Assembly: GCA_022592445.1 (NCBI GenBank)
Contig: JABYQR010000139.1
Coordinates: forward strand, 44,684 to 108,683
Direction of reading: 5' to 3'
Source: Cytidiella melzeri
Taxonomy: Eukaryota > Basidiomycota > Agaricomycetes > Polyporales > Irpicaceae
DNA length: 64,000 nt
Below are positions 35,288 to 46,850 of this stretch, piece after piece (positions within the stretch are counted from its first letter, which is position 1; each line of letters starts with the position of its first letter). The notes under the pieces are model-generated. The model did no database searches. It saw nothing but the letters and a program-made list of their open reading frames with translations, and was not told where the DNA came from. A program made the position numbers and the translations under genes.

Positions 35288-37525
35288 TCACGGCGGTTGA
35301 GTGCTAGCCGCAGCTGGAGACCGAGCCGCGATGGGAGACCTCGAGGCACCAGCACCAGGTGACTTTCGCGTAGTCGCGGCAGGCCCAGTCGGAGACGTAC
35401 TCTTCCCAGCCCGCGGTGACCGTGACGCGTCCCCAGCCGCAGTGGTCTGTATAACCGGAACAGGCACCGGTACAGGCATAGGATACGCAGCTGTGCCAGT
35501 ATGGTGATGGTGCGCGTTCTGTTTCCGGCGTGAATGCCTGCGATGATGCTGCCTTGGCGAAGCGGGAAGGACGAGCGGGGCAGGCGCAGCGAGCATGTAT
35601 ATCGGTACAGCCTGCTGTTGTGGCGCACCAGCGGGAACCCCGCTGCTGCTGCTGCTGCTACCTGGCTGCATTTGCATTTGGATAGGCATGGGAATGGGAA
35701 TGGGCATGGGTGCTGCAGTCTGAGAATCTGAGCCTGACCGACCGCGTGTTTGGGGAGAGGCAACAGAGGAAGGATAAATATAGAGTGCTTGGGGGCTGGC
35801 GTAGTAATAGTTGTATGGGAGGGCTTGGGATGGTAGACCTGAAGAAGATAGTGTGAGGCCCGCGGCGTTGATTGGGGTTCGTGTGCGTCTGGGTGAGGTG
35901 GCGGGGCCAAGCGATGTGGTATCAGTGCTGCCAGAGAGTGGTGTTCGAGCGCGCCTCGCAGGATGGCGTTGAGCTGGCCGATGAGACTGGGTGGTCTGGA
36001 GACGAGGACGGGCGGTGGTAGGAGGCTGTCGTCGCTGCACTGGCTGAGTAGGCGTCGCAAGAAGATCCAGCTTCTCGTGATTTTCCTTTGTGTACCATGA
36101 CACGCCTGGCTTGGGACCTGTGTGGCGGGCTCGGCGAGACTCGGTCGGTTTGTAGGGCACTGCGATGTTTCCGGGCGAGATCCACGGTAGGTGCACAAAG
36201 TCAGTGATAAATTTACCAACCCGGTTGATGTGCGAGCTGAGCGTGGTTTCTGGTAGGTCATCTTCTATAGGCTCGCTCATAGCATCGTAATCTGCAGTGG
36301 GCTGTAGATAAACTTCCTCAGGTGTCTGAGAACGTTCGGGTGCCGCAATAGGTGGTTCATGTTCGCGATACGGGTTCGGTAGATGAGAATCCTCAGGCAA
36401 GTCAGGAATGGTGATAGGCAGTTCACTCTGCTCAGGTGTGACTGGGCCGTGCGAGGACAAAGTTCGATCTGTGGAAAGTGAATGATCCGCAGGGGGTGGT
36501 GTTGAGTTGGCAGGGGGAGGAGCTGCCAGCGGCCGTCGGTTCACACCCAAGTCGCCAGCGACAGGCTGTGGTCCGTAAGGCGGCCGAGCGGGCGCTCCTT
36601 TTGATGTGGGAGGAATGACAAGTGCAGGAAGGGGAGCCTTCGGCCCCAAACCTGCGAAGTTCCTCAGACTGCTCATAAACCCTCCTACAAACCTTTTCTT
36701 CCCTTTGTTAGTCTGCATCGAGTGCATCTCACTTGGTTCTTGCAGCATGCCTGGCATACCCTGATGCGTGTCGACGACGCCAGCGTCGACAGGGATGAAT
36801 TCCTCTTCCAACATGTCTCCTTCTCCCTCCGACCCTGAATTTGATATCATATCCTGCTCGAACTCTGCCTCGTCCACTTCTCGCGGCGGTTCTTCATATT
36901 CCTGCTCTTCCTGCTGCCGCTCATAAGTACGCTCAATCGACGACCTGTGTGAGTCGGTATCGTTCTCTGCCGTCGCGCCATATCGCCGAGAAGCCTGATA
37001 CGGGTTTCCATATCTCGTAGGAGGTGCTTCGACATAACTCCTGGGATCCCCGTACCGTGATGGGGCAGGTGTGGATGCCTGCACAGGCTGGAACAAAGAA
37101 GCTCCGTCATGAGTGCGCATGGGAGGTGCCTGTCCTGGACCTGTCATCCAGCTCGGCCGTGTACCAGGATATGATACAGTGGTAGGTGGACCCGCGGGCC
37201 AGCGTGTGCCCTCGACCTGGTCTGCTTCTCTGAATCGGGACGCACCTGGCATGACGAGTGGTGAGCCGAGTGCAACAGGCGTGCGTGAAGGATCTCCATC
37301 GAAATCCCGTGTAAGACGATGTACGGTAGGAATAGGCGAGGTGGCATTCACTGGTGTGACTCTCGGTGTCGAAGACTGTGGAGGTTGGAGGTTTCCTGTA
37401 GATATCCAGCTGGGACTTGGACGCCCGGGACCTTGGCGGACGCGGTTTCCTGGATATGGATCATACTCAGCACCAAACGAGGCGTCGATTTGCAAGGAAT
37501 GTGGATAGTCGAGGTACTCGGTCAT
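35288..37525 (-). CDS. Large disordered Pro/Ser-rich protein of unknown function
   Basis: A single open frame of 745 codons starts MTEYLDYPHSLQIDASFGAE. Nearly all of it is low in hydrophobic residues and rich in P, S, T, R and G. An acidic stretch (EFEQDMISNSGSEGEGDMLE) is at about residues 225-245, and the C-terminus holds MPIPIPMPIQMQMQ, HHHH and repeated SP dipeptides. One segment looks folded and probably conserved: HINRVGKFITDFVHLPWISP followed by a KPGVSWYTKENHEKLDLLA block, about residues 435-495. I do not know the family. The uninterrupted length against GC-rich codon use supports a real gene; an upstream exon cannot be excluded. It is divergent from the ADE16/17 gene at 38,235. Confidence 0.7.
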   Translation of the reverse strand: MTEYLDYPHSLQIDASFGAEYDPYPGNRVRQGPGRPSPSWISTGNLQPPQSSTPRVTPVNATSPIPTVHRLTRDFDGDPSRTPVALGSPLVMPGASRFREADQVEGTRWPAGPPTTVSYPGTRPSWMTGPGQAPPMRTHDGASLFQPVQASTPAPSRYGDPRSYVEAPPTRYGNPYQASRRYGATAENDTDSHRSSIERTYERQQEEQEYEEPPREVDEAEFEQDMISNSGSEGEGDMLEEEFIPVDAGVVDTHQGMPGMLQEPSEMHSMQTNKGKKRFVGGFMSSLRNFAGLGPKAPLPALVIPPTSKGAPARPPYGPQPVAGDLGVNRRPLAAPPPANSTPPPADHSLSTDRTLSSHGPVTPEQSELPITIPDLPEDSHLPNPYREHEPPIAAPERSQTPEEVYLQPTADYDAMSEPIEDDLPETTLSSHINRVGKFITDFVHLPWISPGNIAVPYKPTESRRARHTGPKPGVSWYTKENHEKLDLLATPTQPVQRRQPPTTARPRLQTTQSHRPAQRHPARRARTPLSGSTDTTSLGPATSPRRTRTPINAAGLTLSSSGLPSQALPYNYYYASPQALYIYPSSVASPQTRGRSGSDSQTAAPMPIPIPMPIQMQMQPGSSSSSSGVPAGAPQQQAVPIYMLAAPAPLVLPASPRQHHRRHSRRKQNAHHHHTGTAAYPMPVPVPVPVIQTTAAGDASRSPRAGKSTSPTGPAATTRKSPGAGASRSPIAARSPAAASTQPP

Positions 37526-38234
37526 GGTGGGTGGTGGTCAAAGAGCTGTATGCATTCGCTACATGTTCACAAAGTCCCACACGTGGAAATAAGTATGCCA
37601 CTTACATGTGCGCGATGCTTCACCCATTGTTCTGTGAAATGAAAAGGGTCCCCTGGATGAAAGTTACGGCATTCTGCAGCTGGACATAGTTGCAGCCTTC
37701 GAAATGCCTCGTGTACCAGCTCACGCCAGAGTACACTCTGTCGAGCTCCAGAACGCTCGCAGTGTTCTCTGGCATCAGAAATCTTGTGCGATAATCGACT
37801 AGACCAGTACCGTCAGCACAGTCATACGCAGCCAGTACAGCTGAATTTCTAGAAACGGGTCTATTAGAATCTCAACTGCGTTTAAGAACATGAAAGTGCC
37901 GCACCGCTGCATCGCGCTATGCACGACGAAGACGCGTTCTTCGTGGCATGGCGAAACATCTCATGCTGCCTGGCGATTCCTTGCAACACAAGAAATTTAC
38001 CTGCGTTGTATTCACTTGAGCAATTCGAGGGCGATGCGCTGGTACCAAGCTGTTTGGCGAACGTCGATACTGTAGAATATAGAATCCTCAAGGCTGAGAA
38101 AGAGCCTGCAGTTTCATTCAATTGTGACGCTCGTCAGGTCGGTTATGGGCGTTCAAAACAGATAAGCCCTAGATCTAAATCCCGAAAAAACTTTCTGTGA
38201 CCGCTACTGCCACTTGGTCTTTCGGCATCTCAGA
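37526..38234. promoter_or_regulatory. Shared divergent promoter region
   Basis: The 709 bases between the start of the disordered-protein gene (minus) and the purine gene (plus). No TATA box or known site stands out, and no further gene is seen. Confidence 0.35.
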
Positions 38235-40313
38235 ATGTCTACACCCATCGGTGGGCATTTTGCACAATCTTGAAACTCCCAGAATTGCTCATGGAGCCTG
38301 TTTAACAAGCTTTGCTGTCGGTTTATGACAAGGCCAACCTTTTGGACCTTGCAGCAGGTCTTCATGGTACAGGCGTCCGTCTTCTTGGATCTGGAGGCAC
38401 CGCGAAAAAGATTCGAGAGGCTGGTATTCCCATTGAGTGTGTTGCTTGAACATGGTCGGTGTATTGGCTCTGATGGCTGCGCAGGGATGTCGCGGACATT
38501 ACGAAAGCACCTGAGATGCTGGGAGGTCGTGTAAAGACTCTCCACCCTGCTGTCCACGGTGGTACGTGCATCTACCGGCTTATGACCGGGTCATCACTCT
38601 CATTCTTTACCAGGTATTCTCGCGAGGTCTACTCCTTCTGACTTGGAGGATTTGAAGGCCCAGTCCATTGCGCCAATCTCTATCGTCGTCTGCAACCTTT
38701 ACCCGTTCACCGAGACGATCTCCAAGCCAGAGTGCATCCTTGCCAACGCAGTAGAAGAAATTGACATTGGCGGCGTTACCCTATTACGTGCTGCAGCCAA
38801 GAATCACGAACGCGTTTCCGTCCTGTCCGATCCCGCTGATTACGCCGAGTTTGTTGAAGCCTGGAAGAATGGCCACGGCGACGTTGGGCAAACATTCCGG
38901 AGCAAGTTGGCATTGAAGGCTTTCGAGATGACTGCAAAATACGATGACGCCATTAGTGGGTATTTCAGGCAGCAGTATGCCTCGGGAGACAGTGTCGAGG
39001 ACAAGTTTGCCGGGACAGTTCAGCGGATTGCTCTCCGTTATGGCGCCAACCCACACCAAAAACCTGCTCAGGCGTATGTCACAGAAGGAGAACTCCCGTT
39101 CAAAGGTAATTTTTCTCTGGAAATCCACCGATGACTGCTCAAGCCTCTTCTCCATGTAGCTCTCTTTGGTTCTCCCGGCTACATCAATCTGCTCGATGCC
39201 CTCAACTCGTACGGTCTGGTCAAGGAGCTCCAAGAAGCTCTGAACCTTCCGGCTGCTGCTTCCTTCAAGCACGTATCACCCGCCGGTGCTGCTGTTGGCA
39301 TTGAGCTCAATCAAGTAGAAAAGAAGGTGTACGGCGTCGACGACCTCAAGGAGCCTCTTACCCCACTCGCCTCCGCGTATGCTCGTGCCCGTGGTGCTGA
39401 CCGCATGTCCTCTTTCGGCGACTTTATCGCCCTTTCTGCGCCTTGCGATCTCGCCACCGCCAAGATTATCTCCCGGGAAGTCTCCGACGGTATCATCGCG
39501 CCGGGATACTCTCCCGAGGCACTAGAGGTGCTCGGTAAGAAGAAGGGTGGAAAGTACTGCGTCCTGCAGATCGACCCCAACTACCAGCCGGCAGAAATCG
39601 AGACAAGGCAGGTCTATGGTATTCACATGCAGCAAAGACGCAACAACGCCAAAATCGACGCCTCGCTGTTCTCGAATGTCGTGACTAAGAACAAAGAGGT
39701 AATCGTCGTTCATCCTACACCAGCATAGCTCGAAAAGCCTAACTTTTGTACATCCACCAAGCTCTCGAACGAGGCACTTACGGACCTCATCGTCGCCACG
39801 CTCGCACTGAAATATACTCAATCCAACAGCGTCGCCTACGCTTATCGCGGGGCCATCATAGGAATCGGTGCTGGCCAACAGTCCCGCATTCACTGTACGC
39901 GTCTCGCAGGACATAAAGCCGATCTCTGGTGGCTCCGTCACCACGCCCGCGTGCTTTCCTTGCCATTCAAAAAAGGTGTCAAGCGCGCCGAGAAGGCTAA
40001 CGCGATCGACCTGTTCGTTGGTGGTGAGCTCCTCGAGGGTGGGGAGAAGGAGCAGTGGGAGAGTATGTTCGAGAGCGTACCAGAGCCGCTCACTACAGAC
40101 GAGAAGACGGAACATGCGAAGCAGCTGAGTGGCGTCGCGTGCTCGAGCGACGCGTTCTTCCCGTTCCCTGACAACGTCCATCGGGCGTTCAGAAGTGGGG
40201 TCAAGTATCTTGCGGCGCCGAGTGGGAGTGTTATGGACGCGGAGTGTATCAAGGCCGCGGATGAGCATGACATCGTGTTCGCACACACAAATCTCAGGCT
40301 GTTTCACCACTGA
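38235..40313 (+). CDS. ADE17: Bifunctional AICAR transformylase / IMP cyclohydrolase
   Basis: Spliced model: exons 38235-38250, 38310-38436, 38485-38561, 38614-39105, 39160-39698 and 39762-40313, giving 600 residues, as in yeast Ade16/Ade17 and human ATIC. It catalyses the last two steps of purine synthesis, formylating AICAR with 10-formyl-THF and closing the ring to IMP. The 16-base first exon encodes MSTPI and joins to [18 protein letters not shown]. The cyclohydrolase (MGS-like) part shows [16 protein letters not shown] and [14 protein letters not shown]. The transformylase part shows [25 protein letters not shown] with the catalytic Lys-His pair at about residues 274-275, [18 protein letters not shown] and the C-terminal [13 protein letters not shown]. 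All phases agree and no damage is seen. The cytosolic role is established for the family. Confidence 0.95.
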
Positions 40314-40861
40314 GCTTGCAATCGTCATTCCATGTTCGCAGCGTCGACAGGAAGAGAAAATGTATCAATATATTCGATAGGAAGTAGAGGGCCTCGAGAA
40401 ACGCAATGACGCTATATGTACTCACTAGAAATGTCTGCGTTGCGAATACTTACAAGAATAGCGGATTTGCAGAACCCTTGGTAAACTATCAATTCACTAA
40501 CATTCCTACTCTCGAGTGCCGACGTCTCTGGTGTTCGCCCAGCTGAACTCAACATCGGCACTCGCCTGTTGCGTTTGTGAATGTCCAATCGAAAGACGCC
40601 TTTGCTGACTCAGACAAGAGATCCTGAGCACGAAGAGTTTGAACACCGTCTACTCTGCCTCGGAGAGACTATTGCTGACTAACTGAAACATATCCCGATT
40701 CCCGCTGAAGGACGGGACTCAGTTTGCGCATTTATTGCGCAATGATTGTGCATTTGGACAACTCTCCGTACTCACCTGCAGCACAGTGAGGCCTCTGTAC
40801 ACCTATAAGTACTTGAAAGCGTAGTCACGACAGACCTGCTCGCTACTGATCTTTGACAATC
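40314..40861. other. Intergenic / promoter of the oxidoreductase gene
   Basis: About 550 bases without coding potential between two genes on the same strand. tataagtact near 40,804 may be a TATA element for the downstream gene. Confidence 0.35.
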
Positions 40862-42123
40862 ATGTCTTCTCACCGTGCCATTGCCGCGACAGCCAAGGGA
40901 GTCCTGGAGCAAATCAACCTGCCGACACCAACACCCGCTCGCGAAGAAGTCCTGATTCAAGTTGCCTACGCAGCACTCGCCCCTTTCGATGCGTACCAGC
41001 TTGACAGAGGGTTCGCTGTTGCAGGGTACCCACATGTCTTAGGTTTGGCAAGTGCCGGATTTGTGAAAGCCGTTGGTGAGGGTGTGACAGACTTGAGAGA
41101 GGGAGACAAGGTTTGTTAGTTAACATGGCGGCGAGCAATATACAATTTTCATCTGACAATACCGATGAAGGTGTGTGCGTACAACCTCCATGTCAACTCC
41201 AACAAAGCCCTGCAAGAGTACGCTCTTGTCTCTCGCATCCTCGTAGCAAAGGTCAGTTCACCCTCACCATGTGCCTCCCCCAACATACTTTCTGATGTCT
41301 AGCATGACAAGTTACCCAACGAATATAGCCTTGCCGAAGCAGCATCCCTCCCAGACAACTACACCACTGCCATGTTCACACTCTTCGGTGCTCCCAGCCT
41401 CGCTCTCCCCCTCCCCTCCTCTTTCCCAGCGCCCTCACCTCCGCCGAGTCAACCCATCCTAGTATACGGGGCAGGCGCGTCTTCCGGACAATACACACTC
41501 CAGATCCTCAAACTCGCGGGGTACACCCAGATCTATGCAACCGCCTCGCCTCGCCACCACGCATACCTCCGCGAACTCGGCGCCACGCATTGCTTCGACT
41601 ACCGCTCTCCTCATCTCGCCCAAGATATCCTCCAGACCTCCGGAGGGGCAAAAATGACCGTCGTCATAGACACGATCGCAGCAAAACCCAGCATAGAGGC
41701 GTACAGCGGCGTCCTAGGAAAGGACACTCGTCTAGCGGTGTTAATACCGATAAAGAAGGGCGCGGCTGTGACGAACAATGCGGATGATGACATGAGTACA
41801 GTGGTCGAGCCGTGGTTGCAGCAGGTGGTAGGTGAGGCGACGATCGTGCCCATATACACATTCAAGTTGCAGGAGGTGAGAATGTTTGCACATTGTGCTA
41901 TGGCGCGTGCCGATTTCTTTGTTGCTAGGATCCTGTGGCAGCCACATTCATGGCAAAAATCTTGCCGCAGCTTTTGGAGAGCAACTCTATACACCCGAAT
42001 CCTATACGCTTGTTCCAGGCATCGGAAGGGCCACTGTTGGAGCGCGTCGATACCGCCCTGGACCTGCTGAGGAACAACAAGATTAGCGGGGAGAAGGTTG
42101 TGATCGAGCTGAAGTGGCAATGA
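40862..42123 (+). CDS. Zinc-free MDR oxidoreductase (quinone oxidoreductase / enoyl-reductase-like)
   Basis: Spliced model: exons 40862-41110, 41171-41251, 41303-41875 and 41929-42123, giving 365 residues. I start at the ATG (MSSHRAIAATAKGVLEQINL) rather than an upstream TTG. The GroES-like N-terminal half shows PREEVLIQV-type text (PAREEVLIQVAYAALAPFDA) and VLGLASAGFVKAVGEGVTDL. The Rossmann half carries VYGAGASSGQYTLQILKLAG, an NAD(P)H-binding glycine motif at about residue 163, and YLRELGATHCFDYRS. The paired cysteines and histidine that bind zinc in alcohol dehydrogenases are not present, which places it with quinone-oxidoreductase and trans-acting enoyl-reductase-like enzymes. The substrate is unknown, and there is no biosynthetic cluster around it. 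Confidence 0.88.
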
Positions 42124-42312
42124 GAGAAATGACAAGACTGTTGATATTTCAGGGCATGTAATACAGCTGTTAGTCTAAGTGCAGTTATGGCCACACGGAA
42201 GAGCGTCATCTCGCCTATAGCGTTTTGCATTGTAGTCTGGTCCACGTCGCGTGACGTCGCCGGTGCCCGTCACTATGTATGTGCGTCAAGTGTCACATGC
42301 TGTGCAGTCTTT

Positions 42313-42490
42313 CTTTGTTGAGGAGGTGGGAGGAGAATTTGGTGGAGTTGCCCCAGAGCAGACTGCTTGTAAATGGGAACGATAAGATGGATCTCGGAGG
42401 GGCCGGCAGAGTTGTTACGACGACGAGAAGAGAATTTTGAAGACGAGTGCGTACGGGTTTACGCTGGAAGGTACCCCACATATTCTCCTG
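42313..42490 (+). pseudogene. Captured fragment of the GPATCH1 gene (exon 3 and intron)
   Basis: The sequence agcagactgcttgta, then gatggat, gttacgacgacg and gaagacgagtgcgtacg runs in the same order as GPATCH1 exon 3 and the start of its intron (coding strand, about 9,520-9,345). The intron boundary is retained (gtttacgctggaa, catattctcctg), so the copy was made from DNA, not spliced RNA. It is diverged by point changes and indels and joins directly to a permease fragment. Confidence 0.85.
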
Positions 42491-42800
42491 GAGAAGAAAG
42501 ACTCGGCAAACGAACGAAAATGCAGACACTGCGGTGTATACTGCTTGGTGTTTCCGCTGTGGGGATCTGACAGGCAATAGGATGAGATGGAAAACCTACG
42601 TATGAATGCCAGAACGAGGTGAATGGTGGCAGCGGTAATTTCGACCGGGGTAGAGATGGCGTTGGAATACCGATAGTTCCATCTGGATGATGATTAAGAT
42701 TGAGCATCCTGTGAGTGCTTAAATGTGAAAGCGAGTGCACCAAGGGCAAGCAAGGTGCCGTATATTGGGCGTGAGAGGTCATATCGCCGATGGCGCAAGA
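42490..42800 (-). pseudogene. Captured fragment of the amino-acid permease gene (exons 2-4 with introns)
   Basis: The minus strand shows gcgccatcggcga.atgacctc, gatggaactat.ggtattc, accccggt.gaaatt and aacaccaagcag.atacacc in the order of the permease gene at 32,260-32,660. Intron sequence is included. It is shortened and carries frame-breaking changes. At its 5' side it meets the secreted-gene inverted repeat (42,807), and at its 3' side the GPATCH1 fragment. Confidence 0.85.
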
Positions 42801-42806
42801 AACATA

Positions 42807-44128
42807 CCAGCTGCTGGGAGTTCACCCGGAGTCTCATCGACAAAGAGCTCTCCTTGCTCTTCGGAGTTGCCATCGCTGTCCATTTTACGTCTTGACAAAT
42901 GTGCATGGACAGTCACATACCCACCCAGCCTCTAGATGATGGCCACAGAGAGCATGCCCAGCAGCAGAGTGTGAGCAAGCAGTGCGGCAGGTACTATCAA
43001 ACAGTGCACACGAAACCGAAACCATCATACCAACAGGCGCTCTGAGTACCGCTCATATTCTGCGTGGATGCTTCTTTGTTTCGAGTGCCTGGAAGAAGCA
43101 GGCACTCTCACAGACCGTTCGAAGATCCCCCCAACCGCAGATCAGCATCTAGTAGTGTATGTTACAGACGAGCAAATGCGTTTGAGAGTAGCCAGTCGTA
43201 AAAGCTGTGGTCCCGGTACTATAACGGAAATTCGAGACATCTCGTGGCTGTGATCATTGGTTCAGACCTCTCACAAGGAAGCAACAGAGGCATCAACAAT
43301 GCTATATCTTGTAAGAACAGCCTTGGTGGCGGTGTTGCATCTTCCACATTTTTTCTCTTAATTTCCCCTGTTGCGGGATGCCTTCAGGAATTAGCAATAC
43401 TCATGATGCAGCAAGAAATCAATCTCCTTGTGTTGTGTGGTTGCTTTGCAGACGCAGCATGTTTGCTTGTGGTACAAGAAACTATGCCTTGCGTACCCAG
43501 TGCTGCAAGTGATGAGACCCACTCCTTTACGTGTGAGAACTACTCAAACATGATCAACTGCAGTGGATGCTGCAGTTGATGTGGTGGTATCAAGGCTGTT
43601 CCCTGACACATTTGGTAGTAACATAACACTGATCATTGCCTCAGGAGCAAACCTGAAACAGCTTCACCATGTTCTTACATCATGGAAGCACTGCTTGTTG
43701 CATCAACATAGCCTGACCACAAGCCATATAAAGCCCCTTGTACCCACCATCCTCATACCTCAGCACACCCCCATTTCTCCCAGTTTTTTCATTGCTTCAG
43801 TGCTGGTCGGTAAGTACAGTGATGTTCACATTGTTTATGCCCTGGGTCACTGGACTAAGATTGTACTTACAGCTCTGTCTTGCCATTCCTCAAAACCCTA
43901 GACAAATCATCCTTCTTGTTGCTTCAGCTCTGTTTGCTGCTTCAGCGCTGGCTAGTATGTACTTTGCTGCCTGGAATGCACTCACCTTGGACTACTGTAC
44001 TGATCATCATTGTTTACAGCTATTCATCTTGCTTTCCTTCCAAACCCTTTCCCAACCACCTTTCCTATACCATCATGCAGTTCTCAGCCTCTCTCATCTT
44101 GTTGGCTACCATCTTCATCAGCACAATC
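42807..44128 (+). repeat. Right arm of the 1.3-kb inverted repeat (promoter and leader of S4)
   Basis: Reverse-complement match to 30,224-31,528. It contains the 61-codon frame at 43,068-43,253, a longer frame at 43,244-43,579 that is shared in part with the S1 upstream region, a TATAAA box at 43727-43732, and the leader. Two intron-like segments are visible, with gtaagtac..ttacag at about 43,811-43,872 and gtatgtac..ttacag at about 43,950-44,020. Confidence 0.8.
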
Positions 44129-44614
44129 CATGCCTGGGAAATATCTCCTGGGATCAAAGGAACAAACCTAGTTCATTCTCTTTCCAGCAAATTCCGTTCT
44201 GCTCGCCCTAGCAGTCCCCATTCTGAAGATCTCTCCAGCAATCTTCCCCATATAGAGTGGGATACGCTCAAGGAGAAGTGGGTCTTACATGACACAACTT
44301 TTCCTTACACTCCACAACAGTACCGGGACTCTGCAGAATTGTTCAATCAGATGAAGAATAATGGATCACGGGACAAACTCCAGAGCATTTTAGATGCATA
44401 TCGAAAAGGGGACAAAGAGCCTCCTGAGGGTGTGTCACCAGAAGAATATAAAACCATTTCCATATATGTAAAGGCTCAAGATGCAGCTAATGAGGCAGAG
44501 GCTGCAGGACGTGTTGTAAAGGGCCAAGATGTAGCTCATGAGGCAGAGGCTGAAGGACATGCTCAGGAGCAGCATACAGAGCCAGAAGCCAGCTCAAGTG
44601 GTGTAGTTCATTAG
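44075..44614 (+). CDS. Small secreted protein S4
   Basis: The 179-residue frame starts MQFSASLILLATIFISTIHA, a strong signal peptide probably cut after HA. The mature protein reads LPHIEWDTLKEKWVLHDTTF, PQQYRDSAELFNQMK, PPEGVSPEEYKTISIYV and ends in two imperfect repeats around QDAANEAEAAGR / QDVAHEAEAEGH. It is hydrophilic and without cysteines. S2 is its broken paralogue with the same mature domain. S3 shares only the leader and signal peptide. The start is supported by family comparison. Function unknown; secretion and membership of a rapidly changing family are the only supported statements. Confidence 0.65.
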   Translation: MQFSASLILLATIFISTIHAWEISPGIKGTNLVHSLSSKFRSARPSSPHSEDLSSNLPHIEWDTLKEKWVLHDTTFPYTPQQYRDSAELFNQMKNNGSRDKLQSILDAYRKGDKEPPEGVSPEEYKTISIYVKAQDAANEAEAAGRVVKGQDVAHEAEAEGHAQEQHTEPEASSSGVVH

Positions 44615-46850
44615 GCAGACTAGGTAGTCAGAGGACAATGCATAAGATTGACTAAATATTAGAGTAGAAAGGGAACGACATGAGCAGTGAACTAGTGGGT
44701 GTACACTTCCTACATGGGGCTGTACAGCAGCTTGGTGCAGATATATGGCATACATAAGCCTTGCGGGAGTAGAGCTAGCAACTGGCAAGATGCAGTCCCT
44801 GAGGTTAATTTTTATTGCGAGCGAAGCGAGCATACATTGACTAAAGGGGTTCCAAATGTCACTTCCTGGCGTCTAACCACATGCACCAAGCGCCCGTCAC
44901 GCCGCCTCGATCCCTCGTACTTTACAGTACCCTAGCTTGTCCATTCATCCTAGACCGGCCCTCGTGAGTGTAGATATATGCTAATTGATAGTTTCATATA
45001 TTTTCCCAGCTTTTTTGGGCGTGCAATACTATTCTGCATTGTGTACAACTAGCACTCAACCCCCAGCCCCCTCTGTGTTTCAACGGTGAGTCGTGTGTGC
45101 TCTCTAACATATGTTTACTGCGGTGTCTTCTCAGCTTACACTTCTATGCACGCAAACAATTGTGATATTCTATCCCCACATCCTTCTGCTCAGTGCTCAC
45201 CACAACCTTCAGACTCATGTTCGAGCGCTTACGCGCGACGCGTCGTGTCTGGCCGTCCTGGCCATTCCAAGGCCATGACCAGCAGCAAACTGCCTGAAAT
45301 GGCAGTCTGGTATTGTCAAAAAATGCAGCTCCCCTTCACTCAACAACCCACATACCTGCCTGAATTCCGTGATAATCCCGCTCTTCAGCATGCCCCCAGT
45401 TTTCTCCGCCTTGCACAATCTCCCTCTCGAGCACCACTGCCGTAAATGCGACCGCGACGGAATCCTCGACTTACCTCATCTCTGGGATTCTGCGCGTAAG
45501 ATGTGTGTTCCATGCTCTCGTGCAAATCCACTCACTATTGTCCTGCCGGCACCTCAGAAGCATTGTAGTCTTTGCAGAATTCCATACCCGGCAACATCAT
45601 TTCATGCGTCCCCTGGTCATCCTCCGCATACCCGCTGTATCCGATGTCGGCGCCGTGAGCAGTGCACAAATTGCCGCAAAATCTTCCGAAAGAAGCACTT
45701 TCAAAAACCGTCGAAACCAAATGAGACTGGCGCAGATGCGTTTTTCAAGACCTGCAGCAAGTGTCGAGAGAAGAATGTCCAGCGTAGGTTGAGATGTCGT
45801 CAGCAGGCAATTGACGCAGGTATGCATGTCAATCTGAAATCCTTTCCGGTGATGTAGCTTATCAGTGGCTTTGATTTCATAGGACTTCGATACTGTCCCT
45901 CCTGTAACAAGAATGTGACTGAAGCCGACTGTCAGGGAACCAATGGAACACTTTACATCACCTGTAACGCATGTCGCGAGGTTCAGCGTGTTGCACGTGC
46001 ACGTGTGGCGCCCCAACCCATGCTACAAAATCCTCACTACCGCGCAGACAACAATATCGTGCTACCTATCGATGGAGAGCTTCTTCCAGAAGGACTAGAG
46101 GTGGTTGAGCCCGATGAGTTTGACGCTGTATTCAGTGATGGCATCGACTACATGAATATTGACGTACCACAAGAACATGCTCTAAGCAGCTCTGAGTCCA
46201 GCCTTCTTACTTGACGTTAATCTCCCACCCAATTGTCAGCACTAATGAAACTCCGCTAGGCGCGGGCTGATGGTGGCAAACCGAGAGCTCGGCGGGGGAC
46301 TTGGGTGATTTGTGAGCTCCTCAACAGCTAGTCACATAGTAATCTTAGGCAATTACATGGGACAATAAATATGACTGAAGGGTACATATTTCAGTACATA
46401 AGAGGGTACATATTTTAGTATATAAGACTGTTACATAGTGTACAAAACCTTACTGATGGCATTGTGAGTCTTCCAATTCCCCCTTTCTAGTAAAGCTCTA
46501 TTCATGCATCTGTCAGGCTCTTTGTTTATTCTGTTTGCACTGATCACATACTCACACATGTCTCACAGTGTATCATGGTTGCTGAGATTGCATTTGGAAC
46601 AGCTGCCCTTTCCCTTTTCCGGTAAAGCTCTATTTATGCGGCCTTATGCGTACCAGAGCAGGTGGGGGTGCTGGTTTTGAGGTGAGCAGCACTATTTCTA
46701 TGCTGACTATCAAACAACATACTGAATACACTTTTCATGTTAAGCTTGATGATGAAGAGGAAAATTATCAATCAACAGCCCTGGCACAGGGTTGAGTATG
46801 AATGCTATAAGTACAGGGATGTGCGTACCTGGCACAGGGTTGAGTCAACC

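Noticed and set aside
35182..36261. A 359-codon open frame overlapping the disordered-protein gene
   Set aside because: It lies in another frame of the same strand inside the longer 745-codon frame and its composition is that of a shifted reading of GC-rich repeats.
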